Positions 45,403-57,490 of a stretch of DNA of 64,000 bases are shown here, one piece after another (position 1 is the first letter of the stretch; every line of letters starts with the position of its first letter). The translations under genes were made by a program, and so were the position numbers. The notes beneath the pieces are model-generated. The model had not been told where the DNA came from. It saw nothing but the letters and a program-made list of their open reading frames with translations, and did no database searches. The stretch lies in contig CM030868.1 of NCBI GenBank assembly GCA_018105865.1, forward strand, positions 2,372,356-2,436,355, read 5' to 3'. Origin of the DNA: Metaphire vulgaris (lineage: Eukaryota; Annelida; Clitellata; Crassiclitellata; Megascolecidae).

Positions 45403-45590
45403 TTAACCTTTAAAGATGACAAAATTCACGCTCCGTTTGCAGTCAAGAAACGTGACATAACAGCTGTGAGATTGCTTTTCACACCTCCAGCGTTTAGCAA
45501 GTCGGTCTAATGCATGGATTCCATTGTTGTGTCCAAACTGAGCCGCGACACTCTCAACTTCATTGAGCCAGTTGGCCAAGGTTGGGTCGG
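45403..45590 (-). other. Unassigned open frame of about 60 codons
   Basis: Minus-strand frame with DPTLANWLNEVESVAAQFGH and ALDRLAKRWRCEKQSH, ending TAA at 45403-45405. No start codon is obvious. Its upstream end shares the words 'ccatg(g/a)cttattttccgacccaacc' with 2385-2410, so it may be the remnant of a dispersed repeat. Confidence 0.3.
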
Positions 45591-46010
45591 AAAATAAGCC
45601 ATGGTTTTAGAAAGTGGAGTTAGTTAGTTAATTAGTTAATAAGCCAATTTATATATCTCTCGAACAACCCATAATGCAAATGTGTTCGGGTATCACTTCA
45701 GTTACATGGCGGTCGAGATTCATCGAGCTTCGTCAAAATTTTACGAGTTTATAGGAAAAAAAAAAAAGTCGTTTAGTGTTTTTTTGGCTCAGTGTAGATA
45801 TGTTGGCAAATGGAGGGTGGTATGTCCAAGGAATAATTCGTAAATATCCAGCGGTGGCGCAGCCAGGATTCCGAAATAGGGGACAACAACATTTTCGAAG
45901 AAAAACGTCTGGTATTGTAAAGAAAAATGTCGTCGAGGAGATCTTGAAACATCCACTTATTCAACGCCAAATGATTTTAAGTCCATATGTATATCTGCTG
46001 ATGGCCATAT

Positions 46011-46011
<1 letters not shown>

Positions 46012-46097
<86 letters not shown>
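46012..46097. repeat. (TAA)n array
   Basis: About 28 units, unbroken. Confidence 0.96.
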
Positions 46098-46533
46098 CAC
46101 TTTTTCCACCCCACATGTTTTCTGCAGTACGCCGAGACCAAGTGAACACGTATTTAGTATTTACTGTACATCGTTCATTGATCGTACTGTAATACATTCA
46201 GATAGGCCTACATTGATATGGACGAACATACTTATTACATATACAGGTATATACAACAAACTAGAGTTCAAGTTGTCATCATATTCGTCGCCAATGTCTT
46301 TCCTATGCATTTACAATCGACAGAACATATGTATACGTTGACATTATCCTTTGTATTATCGCTGTATACACGTTGACGTATTATGATCACATGGCCTATT
46401 TGCATATTAATTTGAATATTTATATAGCTCCGCACACAAGTGTTCTTCTGACTGCCTTTCCTAATTGGAAAACATAGCGACCACATGTGTTTCTCGAACA
46501 GGACAGATACTACTGAACCATTCTGTTCACACA

Positions 46534-46535
<2 letters not shown>

Positions 46536-46617
<82 letters not shown>
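46536..46617. repeat. (TTA)n array after a SINE-tail fragment
   Basis: Preceded by ACTGAACCATTCTGTTCACA, a decayed SINE hairpin half. Confidence 0.9.
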
Positions 46618-46802
46618 TATCATAATTATGGTGCGATTTGTGACCTGGAGCAGTAGGTGGAATATGTCGAGCTTCAGGGGGGGATTTAGTTGTTGGGAAG
46701 TGTAGCAGTGGGGGATGTAGTAGTGGTGGGGATGTAGCAGTAGGGGGATGCAGTTGGGCAGTGGGGGGAAATCCCCCCTTCCACCTACAAATCGCGCCCT
46801 GA

Positions 46803-46836
<34 letters not shown>

Positions 46837-46842
46837 CATCAA

Positions 46843-46874
<32 letters not shown>

Positions 46875-46983
46875 TCATCATCATCATCATCATCATCATT
46901 ATCATCATTATTGAGTCGAAAGGGGAGCGTAGATTTGATGGAAGAGCGGAAGAATTCCAGGGAACAAAAATTTCTCGAAGGAT

Positions 46984-47301
46984 TCATTGGAGTGTCTCAA
47001 TCGGATTGTCTTCGGAATCTGTAGATGGAACGGTGTAGAAGACCCAGTAGATAATTATGTAGAGCAGAAACGCCAGCGGAAAGGCTTTTCTGGCCACCCT
47101 GTCCACCCGCCGCGCCCTCGACTTTCCGTCCCCCGAATCGAGGGCCTTTCCAGGGGCGCAAGGGGCCCTCCCACCGCCACCTCCTCCCGCTGCCATCCCG
47201 GTTGACGAGGCGACGGCGGTTGTAGTTGGATGGGTGGTAGAGTGACACCCAGTACCACCTGGAACACCTGGTCGACGGTCGACTCCGGTGACGACACCAA
47301 C
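46984..47301 (-). CDS. Cys-loop channel, last exon with M4
   Basis: Acceptor gtctttccag. A Thr-, Gly- and Pro-rich loop is followed by [20 protein letters not shown] and YWVFYTVP, then a short tail ending IETLQ. A TTAA hairpin element begins 80 bp upstream of the acceptor. Confidence 0.88.
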   Translation of the reverse strand, partial: VGVVTGVDRRPGVPGGTGCHSTTHPTTTAVASSTGMAAGGGGGGRAPCAPGKALDSGDGKSRARRVDRVARKAFPLAFLLYIIIYWVFYTVPSTDSEDNPIETLQ

Positions 47302-47530
47302 CTGGAAAGACGATTCGGACAAAAAGAAAGTCACCTGCACGATAAGATAACACACCAACTTGCATCTACAGCTGTAGATCTTAACCCCTTAACTGGGGAC
47401 CCCGGATATATCCGTCCATTTTACATTGAGTTACAGTTGAATACACGGTTAAGGGGTTAAGTTTAATGCATGTGTGGATATTTCTATTCTTTCTTTTCTT
47501 GTGTAATGGCCAGGATTTGAATGGAAACAT

Positions 47531-47589
<59 letters not shown>

Positions 47590-48762
47590 CATCGCGCATT
47601 ATGTTGGACGAATGTTGGTTTGGTAAAAGTACTGGACAGTGAAAAAAATAACACTAATATTTAGGAAAATTGTGAACTAAATGCAGTAGAATTTCGTTAT
47701 AACGTCTACACGTAGGCTTATTTAGTGGGTTTGTAATATTTAGTATACGTTATATCCGAGGCACGTTCTATCTAATACGAGTATACTTTATATCGAAGTC
47801 CCATGCTCCAGTGTTCTCTCAGTTAACTATAATTCTAACTAAATACCTAAAATAACCGAAAAATAACTGTCAGTTAATTAAAACTTTGACTGTAACTGAA
47901 AAATGACAAATAACTTTAACTGTAACTGTAATAGAATAAAGTGAAGCAGTTAAGTAATAGAAAAATGTATACAAGTGAAAAATAATTTTATAACTTTATT
48001 TGTGTTTGTTGAACAATTCTGTAGGGACTTCAATTGTTATGGCAAAACTTGCATGACTCAGAGAGACGGCAATGTTGTTTTGGGCCAAGATTCAGGGCTA
48101 TAGTACAGACCTCAAACAAACAGTGCTTGCTTGATTGGATGACTTTGGTTAAACGGTCTACATTCCATTGTCCACACCTGATCAGACCAAGCTTTGGCCT
48201 GCATGTGCTTGTTTACTGTTTACCGGAGCGTAGCGACGGAGGGGGCAGGTGGGGGATTATGCCCCCGGGCGCCGAGGTGAGGGGCGCCAAAATGGGTTTT
48301 GGGGGTGAGTTAAACAGTTAAATACATAATAAATAAGAAGAAACAAGTGCGGCGACCTTTATTTTGCTCGGAATTGCTTACTGAAAGAAAACATGGATAA
48401 CCATTCAAAGGCATAAGGAAATTGCAGCTGATTTTAGAATCAAGATAGAAATTGCGGGAAAAGAAGCAGCAGATGCAGTTTCGACTAAAGGTATTGAATT
48501 TCTGTACTTCACTAACCCATAACTAAGTAATGTATACACATTGATTTACATGTTGTTAATGTCATTGGGAAAAAACTGTAACTGTAACTGAAACTGAAAA
48601 AACATAACTGTAACTGAAAAACCATAGCTTAAATAACACTAACTGTAACTGAAACTGAAAAACATAACTGTAACTAAACTGTAACTGATAAACCATAACT
48701 TAAAAAACACTGTAACCGAGTCCGTTATAACGAAGTCTCATGCTGTAGTAAAATTTCGACAC

Positions 48763-48803
<41 letters not shown>

Positions 48804-49165
48804 TAATTCCAGCGTCGTCTATTCACTTTCAATATTTTGGACGTTTAGGCCTAAATACGCCTCTGGCCCAGCGGACAGGGGCGGTTCCACGCTGGGGATG
48901 ATTGGGAATGCACCCTCACCGAGCTTCTTTTTTTGCTTGTCAGCGTTTTCAGGGTTTACCGGGTTTGAGCCCATATATATCCTCCTTGTGAGCAAAACAA
49001 AATAGATCTGATGACCTTTTTGCTTGTCAACCTTTTTCGGGATTTCATTGCATCTCCCCCCACCAAGAATTCTTGAAACCGCCACTGCCAGCGGATAGCT
49101 GTACTTCGGATGTATATATATAGGCTACGTTCCTTGTTCAACGGATAGCCATATTTTGGACGTAC

Positions 49166-49204
<39 letters not shown>

Positions 49205-49295
49205 ATATACATACATATATACATATACATACATACATATACATACATACATACATACATATGTTCCTGGCCCAACGGATAGCCGTATTTTGGAC

Positions 49296-49349
<54 letters not shown>

Positions 49350-49944
49350 GTCAATGGTTAAATTTTTACGCCTACCTGATCGAGGTGAGCCTCTAAGTCT
49401 AGCTTTTGACGGGCAGCAGGTGTGGCCTCCGGGCTCCGCAGGTGCTGGCGGTGCTCGCCAGCAGGACCCCCGACGCCGGATACGACGACGCCGCCGCCGC
49501 CGCCGCCGCACAGCGGGACGACGAGGAGTTCGCGGCGGCGGCGGCGGAGGCGGCGGGGCGGCTAATAGTCCGTACCGGCGGCCCGCCTCTTCGCCTCGAA
49601 AGCACGTTGACGACGGCGTACTCGAGAAGGGCGCAGAAGACGAACAGGAGACAAACGGCCATCCAGACGTCGATCGCCTTGATGTAGGAGACGCGGGGCA
49701 GGGCGGCGGTGCTCTGCGTGCTCTGGGTGGTCGTCGTCAGGACGGTGAGGAGACCGATGGAGACGCGGGCCGGGGAGGCGTCGACGTTGATCCAGAAGGA
49801 GACCCAGGAGAGGATGACGATCAGCATCGAAGGGAGGTAGAGCTGGATGAGGAAGTAACCGATGTCCCGACGCAGGATGAACCGGATCTCGAGGCAGGGA
49901 AAAGCCCCTGAAAGAGACAGTCACGATTTTATTATTATTTGATG

Positions 49945-49987
<43 letters not shown>

Positions 49988-50067
49988 GGATCTAGAAATG
50001 GAAAACCCTGAAAGAGAAAGTCGCGATTTAATAATAACAATAATAATAATAGTGATGATGATGATGG

Positions 50068-50104
<37 letters not shown>

Positions 50105-50125
50105 GTCGTTATTATTATTATTTAT

Positions 50126-50159
<34 letters not shown>

Positions 50160-50160
50160 G

Positions 50161-50202
<42 letters not shown>

Positions 50203-50222
50203 ATAATAAAATAATAATAATA

Positions 50223-50291
<69 letters not shown>

Positions 50292-50666
50292 AATATAATA
50301 TTATAATAATAATAATTATTATTAATAATAATAATTATTATTATTATTATTATTATTATATTATTATTATTATTTACCTTACCAGCGGTGTAGTTCTGAG
50401 AGCAGTCGTACTTAATGAAGCCCTGCATTGTGAACTGAGGCAGTTGTAGGTCCTTCTCAATGTCGACCGGTTTCTCGATCCAGTTGAAATAGAGAGTATC
50501 CATCGTATAACCAACTATCAAGCAACACAACAGATACTTAATACCATTATTATTATCATTACTGTTATTACTAATATTATTGTTGCTGCTGCTGGTATTA
50601 TTGTTATCATTATTAAGTACTAGTAGTAGCAGCAGCAGCAGCAGCAGCAGCAGTAGCAGTAGTAGC

Positions 50667-50721
<55 letters not shown>

Positions 50722-50783
50722 ATAATAGTAGTAGTAGTAATAATAATAATAATAATAATAATAGTTGTTGTTGTTGTTGTTGT

Positions 50784-50823
<40 letters not shown>

Positions 50824-51968
50824 TGTTGTTGTTGTTGTAATAGTAGTAGTAGTAGTAATAGTAGTAGTTGTTGTTTCTTTAATTGTGTTAGTCTTCGCAG
50901 TAGTAGTTATTGTTGTCGTAGCTGTAGTACAATTTTAAAAGTAACAGTTGCAGAGCGCGCTCAAATAAGTATGCGTCTACTGACTGAGTACTCGACTCGA
51001 AGCATACTTACAGCTCTCGAACATCATCGGACATGACTGAGTGTCCAGCGGATACTTCTGCAGACGCATCGGACATGACAGCGTAGCCGAGATCCTGTCA
51101 GACAGAGAAGGTGACATCAAAATGACAAAACAATTTAAAGAGTTACTCACCCAACTGCAAATCATGCGAGCAGCTCTCTTAAGGGACAAGTGGGTCGCAT
51201 CGGAAGTCCACTCGGTAACAGGGGACTCAGTGGAGTATATCTGGAGGATATATAGGCCTACTGTACTTCTGCGGGTGTATGAATACTTCTGCGGACATGT
51301 GAACACCCAAGATACGCAATCACCTTTTCCCAGGATCGAACCCTGGTCGACGGAGACATCTTCGGCACCAAATGAGCCACGCGGTGACTCCCCTATTTTT
51401 AAATCCTGTCTAGACCGTGGCGCCTCCGTGTTGCCCGGTCGCTCCTGCTATGGTCTTTAACTGTGATCCGTCTTCGCATTTTTAGCGCGATTTTAGTTCC
51501 TCCTCGTTTGGTACCTTCGCCCCCTCCCCCGGTAGGAGACCCCTCCCTCCCCGCCCCTGACGACGCCGACGTCGTTCTTACGGCGCCTACCGCTCTCATC
51601 TCCCGTCGAACCCCATTCGTCTCGCTCCTCGGGCTTCTATCCGCCTCAACGCGTGCTCTAAATTCCATATTTCACCAACACACACACAGTCCGTTATCTG
51701 TGCCACCAATAATACGACAGAGAGAGAGAGAGGCAGAGACAGAGACAGACCGAAAAACAGACAGACCAACAGAAAGACCGAGAGATAGAGAGACAGAGCG
51801 AGACAGAGCGAAAGAAACATAGAGACAAATAGAGACAGAGACAGACAGAGACAGACAGACCAGCAGAAAGGCCGGGAGATAGAGAGACAGAGCGAGAGAG
51901 ACATAGAGACAAATAGAGACAGAGACAGACAGACCAGCAGAAAGGCCGGGAGACAGCGAGAGACAGAC

Positions 51969-52055
<87 letters not shown>

Positions 52056-52850
52056 CCAGGTTCGTCTATCCCCCCCGTCCAGTCTCGAACACGGTTTTTC
52101 GCGACAGGGCTGCAATCCCTTCCTTCCTTCCTTCCTTGCGCCCCTTCCTCCTCCTCCCCCCTCCTCCTCCTTCTGCCGTCCACCATCCTTCGCATCCTCC
52201 ATTTCCCTCTTCCACCGGTGGATAAAACGGAACCTGGATTAATAGATTCGGTGGAAGAAGTGCATTCGTGGTCGTCTACGCTGTTTGTCACGTCCGTCGC
52301 CGAGCGGCGCCAGTGCCTCGGCGACACGCCGCAGAGGAAAATCTCGTTCTGCGTCGTCCCCGTTCTAAGAAATTTATCGTCTTAACTCTATGTCGACCGC
52401 TGTGGTGGAGCATAGAGTTCGTCGCGCGATCGGATCAAGAAGTCTAGAAAACGGAGACCGGACGATATGTAAACACAAAAGTGCAGACGCACTCGCTGCT
52501 GCTGCTGCTGCTGCTGGTCACGTGACTTCCGGTACCTCCATTGATCAAACTCAGTCAGCGTCATCAATTTTGCATCAATCCAAACACAACAACGACATAA
52601 TCACTTTAGTCATTTTTCTAGAGACAAATCAGACAAGAAGAAGAAGAGATGAGGAGAAGATGAGGAGAAAAAGGCTGGGAAAAAGAGGATGAATAAATAC
52701 TGCTACTGCTGCTCCTACTACTACTACTACTACTACTACTACTGGCCTACTACTGGCACCACACTACTACTACTACTACTACTACTACTGCTACTGCTAC
52801 TACTACTGCTACTACTGGGCCTGCTACTACTAGGCCTGCTACTACTGGGC

Positions 52851-52886
<36 letters not shown>

Positions 52887-53809
52887 TTACTACTACTACT
52901 ACTACTACTACTACTAATAATAATAATAATAATAATATAATAATAATAATAATAATAATAATAACGTTTAGAGTGGTTCAGTAGGGTCTGCCCTGTGTGA
53001 GGCCACTATTATTATGGAATGCAATTAGTATAGAACCATCTACAAGCGGTACTTACTTGGTGACGTACCACATGTGTCCGGTGGCATTCAGTCTCATCAG
53101 GCGGTTCATGACGGTCACTTCGTGGAAAGTCGCTCGCTTTTCGTTGCGAAAAAAGGTATCGGGCATCCAGACGTGGTTGACCTGGTTCTCTCCCAGACGA
53201 ACCTCGTTGTTCGTCTTGCTGAACGGGGGAAAGGTCAACCTCGGGTCACGCCACCTCTGTCTCAGGTACATGCTGACGGCATAGTCCTAAGGAGATAGCG
53301 AAAACGCCAACAGTCGAAACGTCGTTTTAACTCACTTAGCGGTGGTCGGTAAAATTGAGTGCGTCATATCCGAGGTACGTTACATCCAATACTATCCAAT
53401 ATCACACGGGGCCGTACATTGCGGTACGCTATAACCGAGAATACTTAATATAACCGGTTCCGTTATATCGAATCTCCACGGTAAATACTCGATTAACCGA
53501 GCCGTATGAAAAGGAAAAGATTTTGCTCTAAAATAATTAACTTCGAATAATAATAATATTTGGATTTGACTGATTAAAAAATGATATAGTGGCATTAGCG
53601 TCGCCACAGAGGGGGCAAGTGGGGGCAACTCCCCCCCCACCTGCCCCAGACCACCTACCAGATTCGCGCAAATCCGGTGAGTAAGTTTTCTGTGGAGGGG
53701 GGGGGTGAGGGGTAGATAAGGATTCTGACACGCTAGCCCCGTTTGCCCCCCTACCCAACCAAAAATTTCTGGCGACGCCAGTGATAGTGGTGCCAGGAGG
53801 TTCTTGAAG

Positions 53810-53885
<76 letters not shown>

Positions 53886-53960
53886 TACTAACCATTGTCT
53901 GTTCGCTGATGGAATAGAAACTGTTGACGTATATTCCGAGTTGTACTTCCGTCGGTCTGT
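46984..53960 (-). CDS. Glycine-receptor-like anion-selective Cys-loop channel, 6 exons, 5' end not found
   Basis: Subunit of a pentameric ligand-gated chloride channel in the plasma membrane. Minus-strand exons: 53893-53960 (68 nt), 53057-53286, 51012-51094 (83 nt), 50383-50514, 49376-49907 and 46984-47301; the 68- and 83-nt sizes are classic for this family. Evidence includes the Cys loop [16 protein letters not shown] (13 residues between cysteines), a second disulphide [12 protein letters not shown] with the ten-residue gap of glycine receptors, M1 ([19 protein letters not shown]), M2 with the anion motif PAR, M3, and M4 ([13 protein letters not shown]) before the TGA stop at 46984-46986. 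M2 position 6' is Leu instead of the usual Thr. The M3-M4 loop exon changes frame. Signal peptide and first ligand-domain exons were not found up to 64000. GluCl-like is the alternative; the M1-M3 match to glycine receptors is better. Confidence 0.9.
47381..47460. mobile_element. TTAA hairpin element, subfamily A, copy 7
   Basis: 80 bp in the last intron of the Cys-loop channel gene, ending 80 bp from the acceptor. Confidence 0.82.
47525..47585. repeat. (AATC)n array
   Basis: Fifteen tetranucleotide units. Confidence 0.97.
48876..49087. mobile_element. hAT-type element, CAGGGGCGGTTCC family, 212 bp
   Basis: Ends CAGGGGCGGTTCCACG / TTGAAACCGCCACTG; perfect 8-bp repeat CCAGCGGA. Confidence 0.86.
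49166..49348. repeat. (TA)n and (TATATACA)n arrays
   Basis: Two TA-rich blocks separated by a duplicated word CAACGGATAGCC(A/G)TATTTTGGAC; further copies of 'GCGGATAGC' at 49090. Confidence 0.92.
49376..49907 (-). CDS. Cys-loop channel, M1-M3 and start of the cytoplasmic loop; frame break
   Basis: Clear frame from (G)[13 protein letters not shown] through M1, M2 ([17 protein letters not shown]) and M3 ([19 protein letters not shown]) to SRRRGGPP and an Ala/Ser run, which would stop at 49399-49401. The next good donor, gtaggc after 49376, is in another frame reading [20 protein letters not shown], whose phase fits the last exon. Either an intron of about 150 nt (gtacgg to gccag) or an indel in the GC-rich triplets explains this. 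Confidence 0.85.
49940..50376. repeat. (TAA)/(TTA) field with inverted blocks
   Basis: TAA and TTA blocks alternate several times and can pair with each other; the 'gaaa(a)ccctgaaagagaaagtc' next to the exon donor is duplicated at 49999-50025. Confidence 0.93.
50383..50514 (-). CDS. Cys-loop channel, loop B to loop C
   Basis: Reads (F)[19 protein letters not shown] then [20 protein letters not shown]. The first cysteine of the glycine-receptor-type second disulphide is here. The donor is followed at once by a mixed (TTA)/(TAA) field. Confidence 0.9.
50617..50868. repeat. (CAG)/(TAG)/(AAT)/(TTG) array
   Basis: Cys-loop channel intron. Confidence 0.95.
51012..51094 (-). CDS. Cys-loop channel, signature disulphide exon
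   Basis: 83-nt exon with [18 protein letters not shown]; cysteines 14 apart define the superfamily. Donor gtaagt. Confidence 0.93.
51719..52051. repeat. GAGACAGA-type purine array
   Basis: Imperfect tandem units such as AGACAGACAGACCAGCAGAA repeated about three times, then pure (GA)n. Confidence 0.93.
52712..52964. repeat. (CTA) then (TAA) array joined to a SINE tail
   Basis: Includes a repeated TACTACTGGGCCTGC unit. Confidence 0.95.
52963..53011 (-). mobile_element. SINE 3' hairpin joined to (TAA)n
   Basis: GTTTAGAGTGGTTCAGTAGG … CCCTGTGTGAGGCCACTA, 46 bp downstream (minus strand) of the Cys-loop exon ending at 53057. Confidence 0.66.
53057..53286 (-). CDS. Cys-loop channel, exon with loop A
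   Basis: Opens [19 protein letters not shown] and includes [19 protein letters not shown], the conserved W-x-P-D-x-F/Y of ligand loop A. Acceptor ctccttag, donor gtaagt. Confidence 0.93.
53593..53783. mobile_element. Inverted-repeat element, GGCGTCGCC ends
   Basis: Ends CATTAGCGTCGCCACA / TCTGGCGACGCCAGTG, flanked by the 7-bp repeat ATAGTGG; a lone related end is at 4430. Cys-loop channel intron. Confidence 0.62.
53813..53883. repeat. (TA)n array
   Basis: Ends 10 bp from a Cys-loop exon donor. Confidence 0.97.
53893..53960 (-). CDS. Cys-loop channel, 68-nt exon
   Basis: Reads [20 protein letters not shown] then TM, the beta1-beta2 region of the ligand domain. Acceptor gattttccag, donor gttagt. 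A (TA)n array (53813-53883) starts 10 nt inside the downstream intron. Confidence 0.88.
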
Positions 53961-54214
53961 CTGGAAAATCAATCAGTCAATCAATCAATAAGTTAACCGG
54001 CCAATCAATCAACTAGCCAGTTAGTCAGTCAGTCAGTTAATCGGTCAATCGGATGAGCACGCAGACAGGCAAACAGACAGACAAACAGGCAGACAAACAG
54101 ATAGGCTGACAGGAAGGCAGTCAGTCGGTGAAAGTCTGCATAAACAAACATCTAATCGAACAAAATAAAAAACTTGAATTCCTTGGATTTTCTAAACGAT
54201 TACCCTACCCATAA

Positions 54215-54215
<1 letters not shown>

Positions 54216-54285
<70 letters not shown>

Positions 54286-54305
54286 CAATAATAATAATAA
54301 TAATA
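54216..54305. repeat. (TAA)n array joined to a decayed SINE tail
   Basis: Tail at 54315-54352, GTTTAGTACAGTATAGTCTG … CCTGTGTGAAAACC. Confidence 0.93.
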
Positions 54306-55120
54306 CCTACAACAAGGTTTAGTACAGTATAGTCTGACCTGTGTGAAAACCGTTATATTCAAAGACATTCATATTCATTTTGGCCTTATTCTACTCACGG
54401 ACCAAAAAAAAAACAATATCATTTTTCATAGGTAGTATAAGGGATAGCCAGAAGACGCCGCGTCATAAGCGTCTCAAGTCCAGTCCACAGAACGCCATTA
54501 GTGCTTCTTGGCCGGAGGCTGGAAATTCAATCAGCCATTGACGGAGCCTTAGCGGTGGTGCCCGGGTTTCTACTCCGTCATATTTCATCCGTATTTGGAT
54601 ACATCTTCCCGGGGATGGGTGGGAGCGGGGCAGGCGGATTGGGGGGTTGGGAGGTTGGGAGGGGTAGACTTCATTTTCATTTCTCCACCCAGCCCCCAAT
54701 AGCTGAGTGTGTGTGGTCCGCGGCCTCATATATGGGTGAGATTGCGTTACTGAGCAAACACGTTGCCATGGTAACCACTGCACTTCCTGCCGTCGTCAAG
54801 GATACGAATTTCGTCAGGATAAAGAGACAGACAGACAGAGACAGACAGACAGACAGACAGACAGAGAATTGGCGCAGAAGTTGACAGGACAAAGCGACAA
54901 TTGACACCTTGCACAGGTAACTTCGAGACCGGAATGACGTAGATGAGGATTGACACAGGTGACAATAATTAGGCAGGCAAAGTCGATGTTGTTGATTGGT
55001 GACACGTCAGAGGAGTTTAAAACAGTGGCTCTGTTTTTATGACACGCGGTGTATTTTGCTGACGAGTTACTAAAAAATACTAATACATACGCGGCTATAG
55101 AGGCCCATCAACATCCATGC

Positions 55121-55123
55121 ATG

Positions 55124-55191
<68 letters not shown>
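55121..55191. repeat. (CT)n array
   Basis: About 35 units, pure. Confidence 0.97.
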
Positions 55192-55192
<1 letters not shown>

Positions 55193-56726
55193 GATGCAGA
55201 ATTAGGGGCTGGGCTACATATGTCCCCAGGCGCGATGGGGAATCGGGTTTAAGGTAGCAAAAAGAAACAAATGAGACAAACGAAAATATCATTATGGTTG
55301 TATATAGGCCGTCCTGACTAAACTAAGCGCAAATAAGCTACAGGTGCGTCATCTTTTCTTGTCAGTCAGGATTTTCGGAAGTTGGGCGGGGGGTGGGGGT
55401 GGGGAGGCGCCATCTGTATGTTTTGTTGATCCGGGCGCCGGCGGACACCCTCTCTCTGTCCCTCTTTCAAAATCTCATGAAATCCGCTCGTGACACTGGA
55501 TTTGGGGGGGGGGAATCATATCGAGTCCCCCCACCCCCTCCACAATAGAGCCCGCGTGGCTGGCATCCGGCGCTTTGTCTCTAGTCAGCTGAAATTATTT
55601 AAGCCGGGGAGGGAGGAGAGGGAGAGGGAGAGGAGCAGGGGAGGAGAGGGAGGGAGGAGGGAAAGACAGCTCATATTCTGCTCATAAAGAATGTATCTGA
55701 AGACGTTATATTTTTCAGTCTCTTAAAAATAATTACTTTCCCTGAAGAGGTCGTGGGGTCACCTCTCGCATGTAAGCAACTAAGTAAGTAAGCGAGTATA
55801 TAAGTAAGTAAGTAATCGTGTGTAAGGAACAGTTGCCACGCGATATCGAGTATCCTGGGTACTGAGCATATGGTACGGCATCCTCTGGCAGGTACTCATT
55901 TTTATTTTCGACAGGTGTACAGTGAGACTCCGTTATACGGATGGCGCGCAGCTTTGGTTCTAGCGAATTCTGTACGTAAAGAGGTCTTACTGTAGTTTTC
56001 CTCAAAGTGTTGAATTCCTTTTTTAGAGAATTTGATCTTTAAACTTTAAAATGTGCCAAAGACGGTCGAAGAGAAAATCGTCTAGATCTTTCAGAGATGG
56101 GCGGGGGTGGAGAGAAAACGTCACGTGAATAATTATTGTCGTCACGTGACCTCATTGTCATTCAAAACGCGACGGCGACGTTAGTCTTGGAAACGAACAA
56201 CTCACAAAATCCGCCGAAAAAAGAAACTTGGATCTGCGTGTGTGGGGGGGAGTGGAGGTGGGGGTGGAGGTGGAGATGGTCAAGGGTTGTCAATGGAGAC
56301 CGATCGACGCGCTAACGAAGAGGTTTTCGAAGCGTTTGAAGGATGAGGATCATAATTGGATCGAAATTCTGGACACGCAGGGTTTCTTCCGCAGATAAAT
56401 CCGATCTTTCTACTCTTCCGCAGATGTAACCTTTGCGCCCCGAAGACGCGTTCCAGATATCGACTTGTCGTAGGGTCTGGCGCTGCCTTTTAAGTCGCGT
56501 CTCAAACCACCGACAAATTTCAATGGGAACCTCCCCCCCCCCACCCCCCAACCCGGTAAATTTCATTTGTTTCTTCGATATTACTCGACCATAACATGAA
56601 AGTTATTCGGAATAGTTCTATCATGGAAATCTGAGGGCGAGTAAGGGAAGGAGTTTGCACCGGTCGAGATTTCCTTCTATAGCTACAGTATACTACACAA
56701 ATGGTCCACCCTCCTGCCTTCCATCA

Positions 56727-56803
56727 GTCAGTCAGTCAGTCAGTCAGTCAGTCAGTCAGTCAGTCAGTCAGTCAGTCAGTCAGTCAGTCAGTCAGTCAGT
56801 CAG
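56727..56803. repeat. (CAGT)n array
   Basis: About 19 tetranucleotide units, pure. Confidence 0.97.
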
Positions 56804-56877
56804 TCCATCTACCTGTTTTCATACTTTGACGTGTCCTCGTGCGACTGAATTTGACCTTTATGATATCATAAAATGGA

Positions 56878-56881
<4 letters not shown>

Positions 56882-56945
<64 letters not shown>
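56882..56945. repeat. (TA)n array
   Basis: About 31 units. Confidence 0.97.
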
Positions 56946-56950
<5 letters not shown>

Positions 56951-57288
56951 TGCATGCTGACCTTTCAAAGGAGGTTCTTGGCTGTTGTAGTCAATTAGAA
57001 GTTTGTTGATCACATTCGTTGGACTACAGTAAAAATCAAATATAAAATACATTTGCATAAAAATAAAAAACATATACGAAGAATTTATCGAATCGCCGAA
57101 TAAACTTCTGTGGAATTGTAAGGATAAACAAAGATAGAGAAACTCATACACAAAGACAGACAGAGAGACGGACAGACGGACGGACAGACAGGCAGACAGT
57201 TTATGGATAGATCGGGATCACTAAATTTGTGTAAAGCGTCCTTAACTTTGATCTATGGCATGCATACGGCGCTGTATAAATTGTCTAG

Positions 57289-57490
<202 letters not shown>

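Larger units (their letters stand above)
43406..46983. other. Intergenic between CABIT and Cys-loop channel genes (3' ends facing)
   Basis: hAT-type element, TA- and GA-rich arrays, one unassigned frame, two (TAA/TTA)n arrays and a G-rich repeat at 46670-46790. Confidence 0.65.

Noticed and set aside
51596..52327. 243- and 176-codon minus-strand frames rich in Ser/Leu
   Set aside because: Driven by the GAGACAGA array; two frames are equally open, as expected for a dinucleotide-like repeat.
54747..54965. Minus-strand frame with LSLYPDEIRILDDGRKCSG as a possible upstream exon of the Cys-loop channel
   Set aside because: Lacks the expected 'YD-x-R-x-RP' end and a donor in the phase required by the 68-nt exon.
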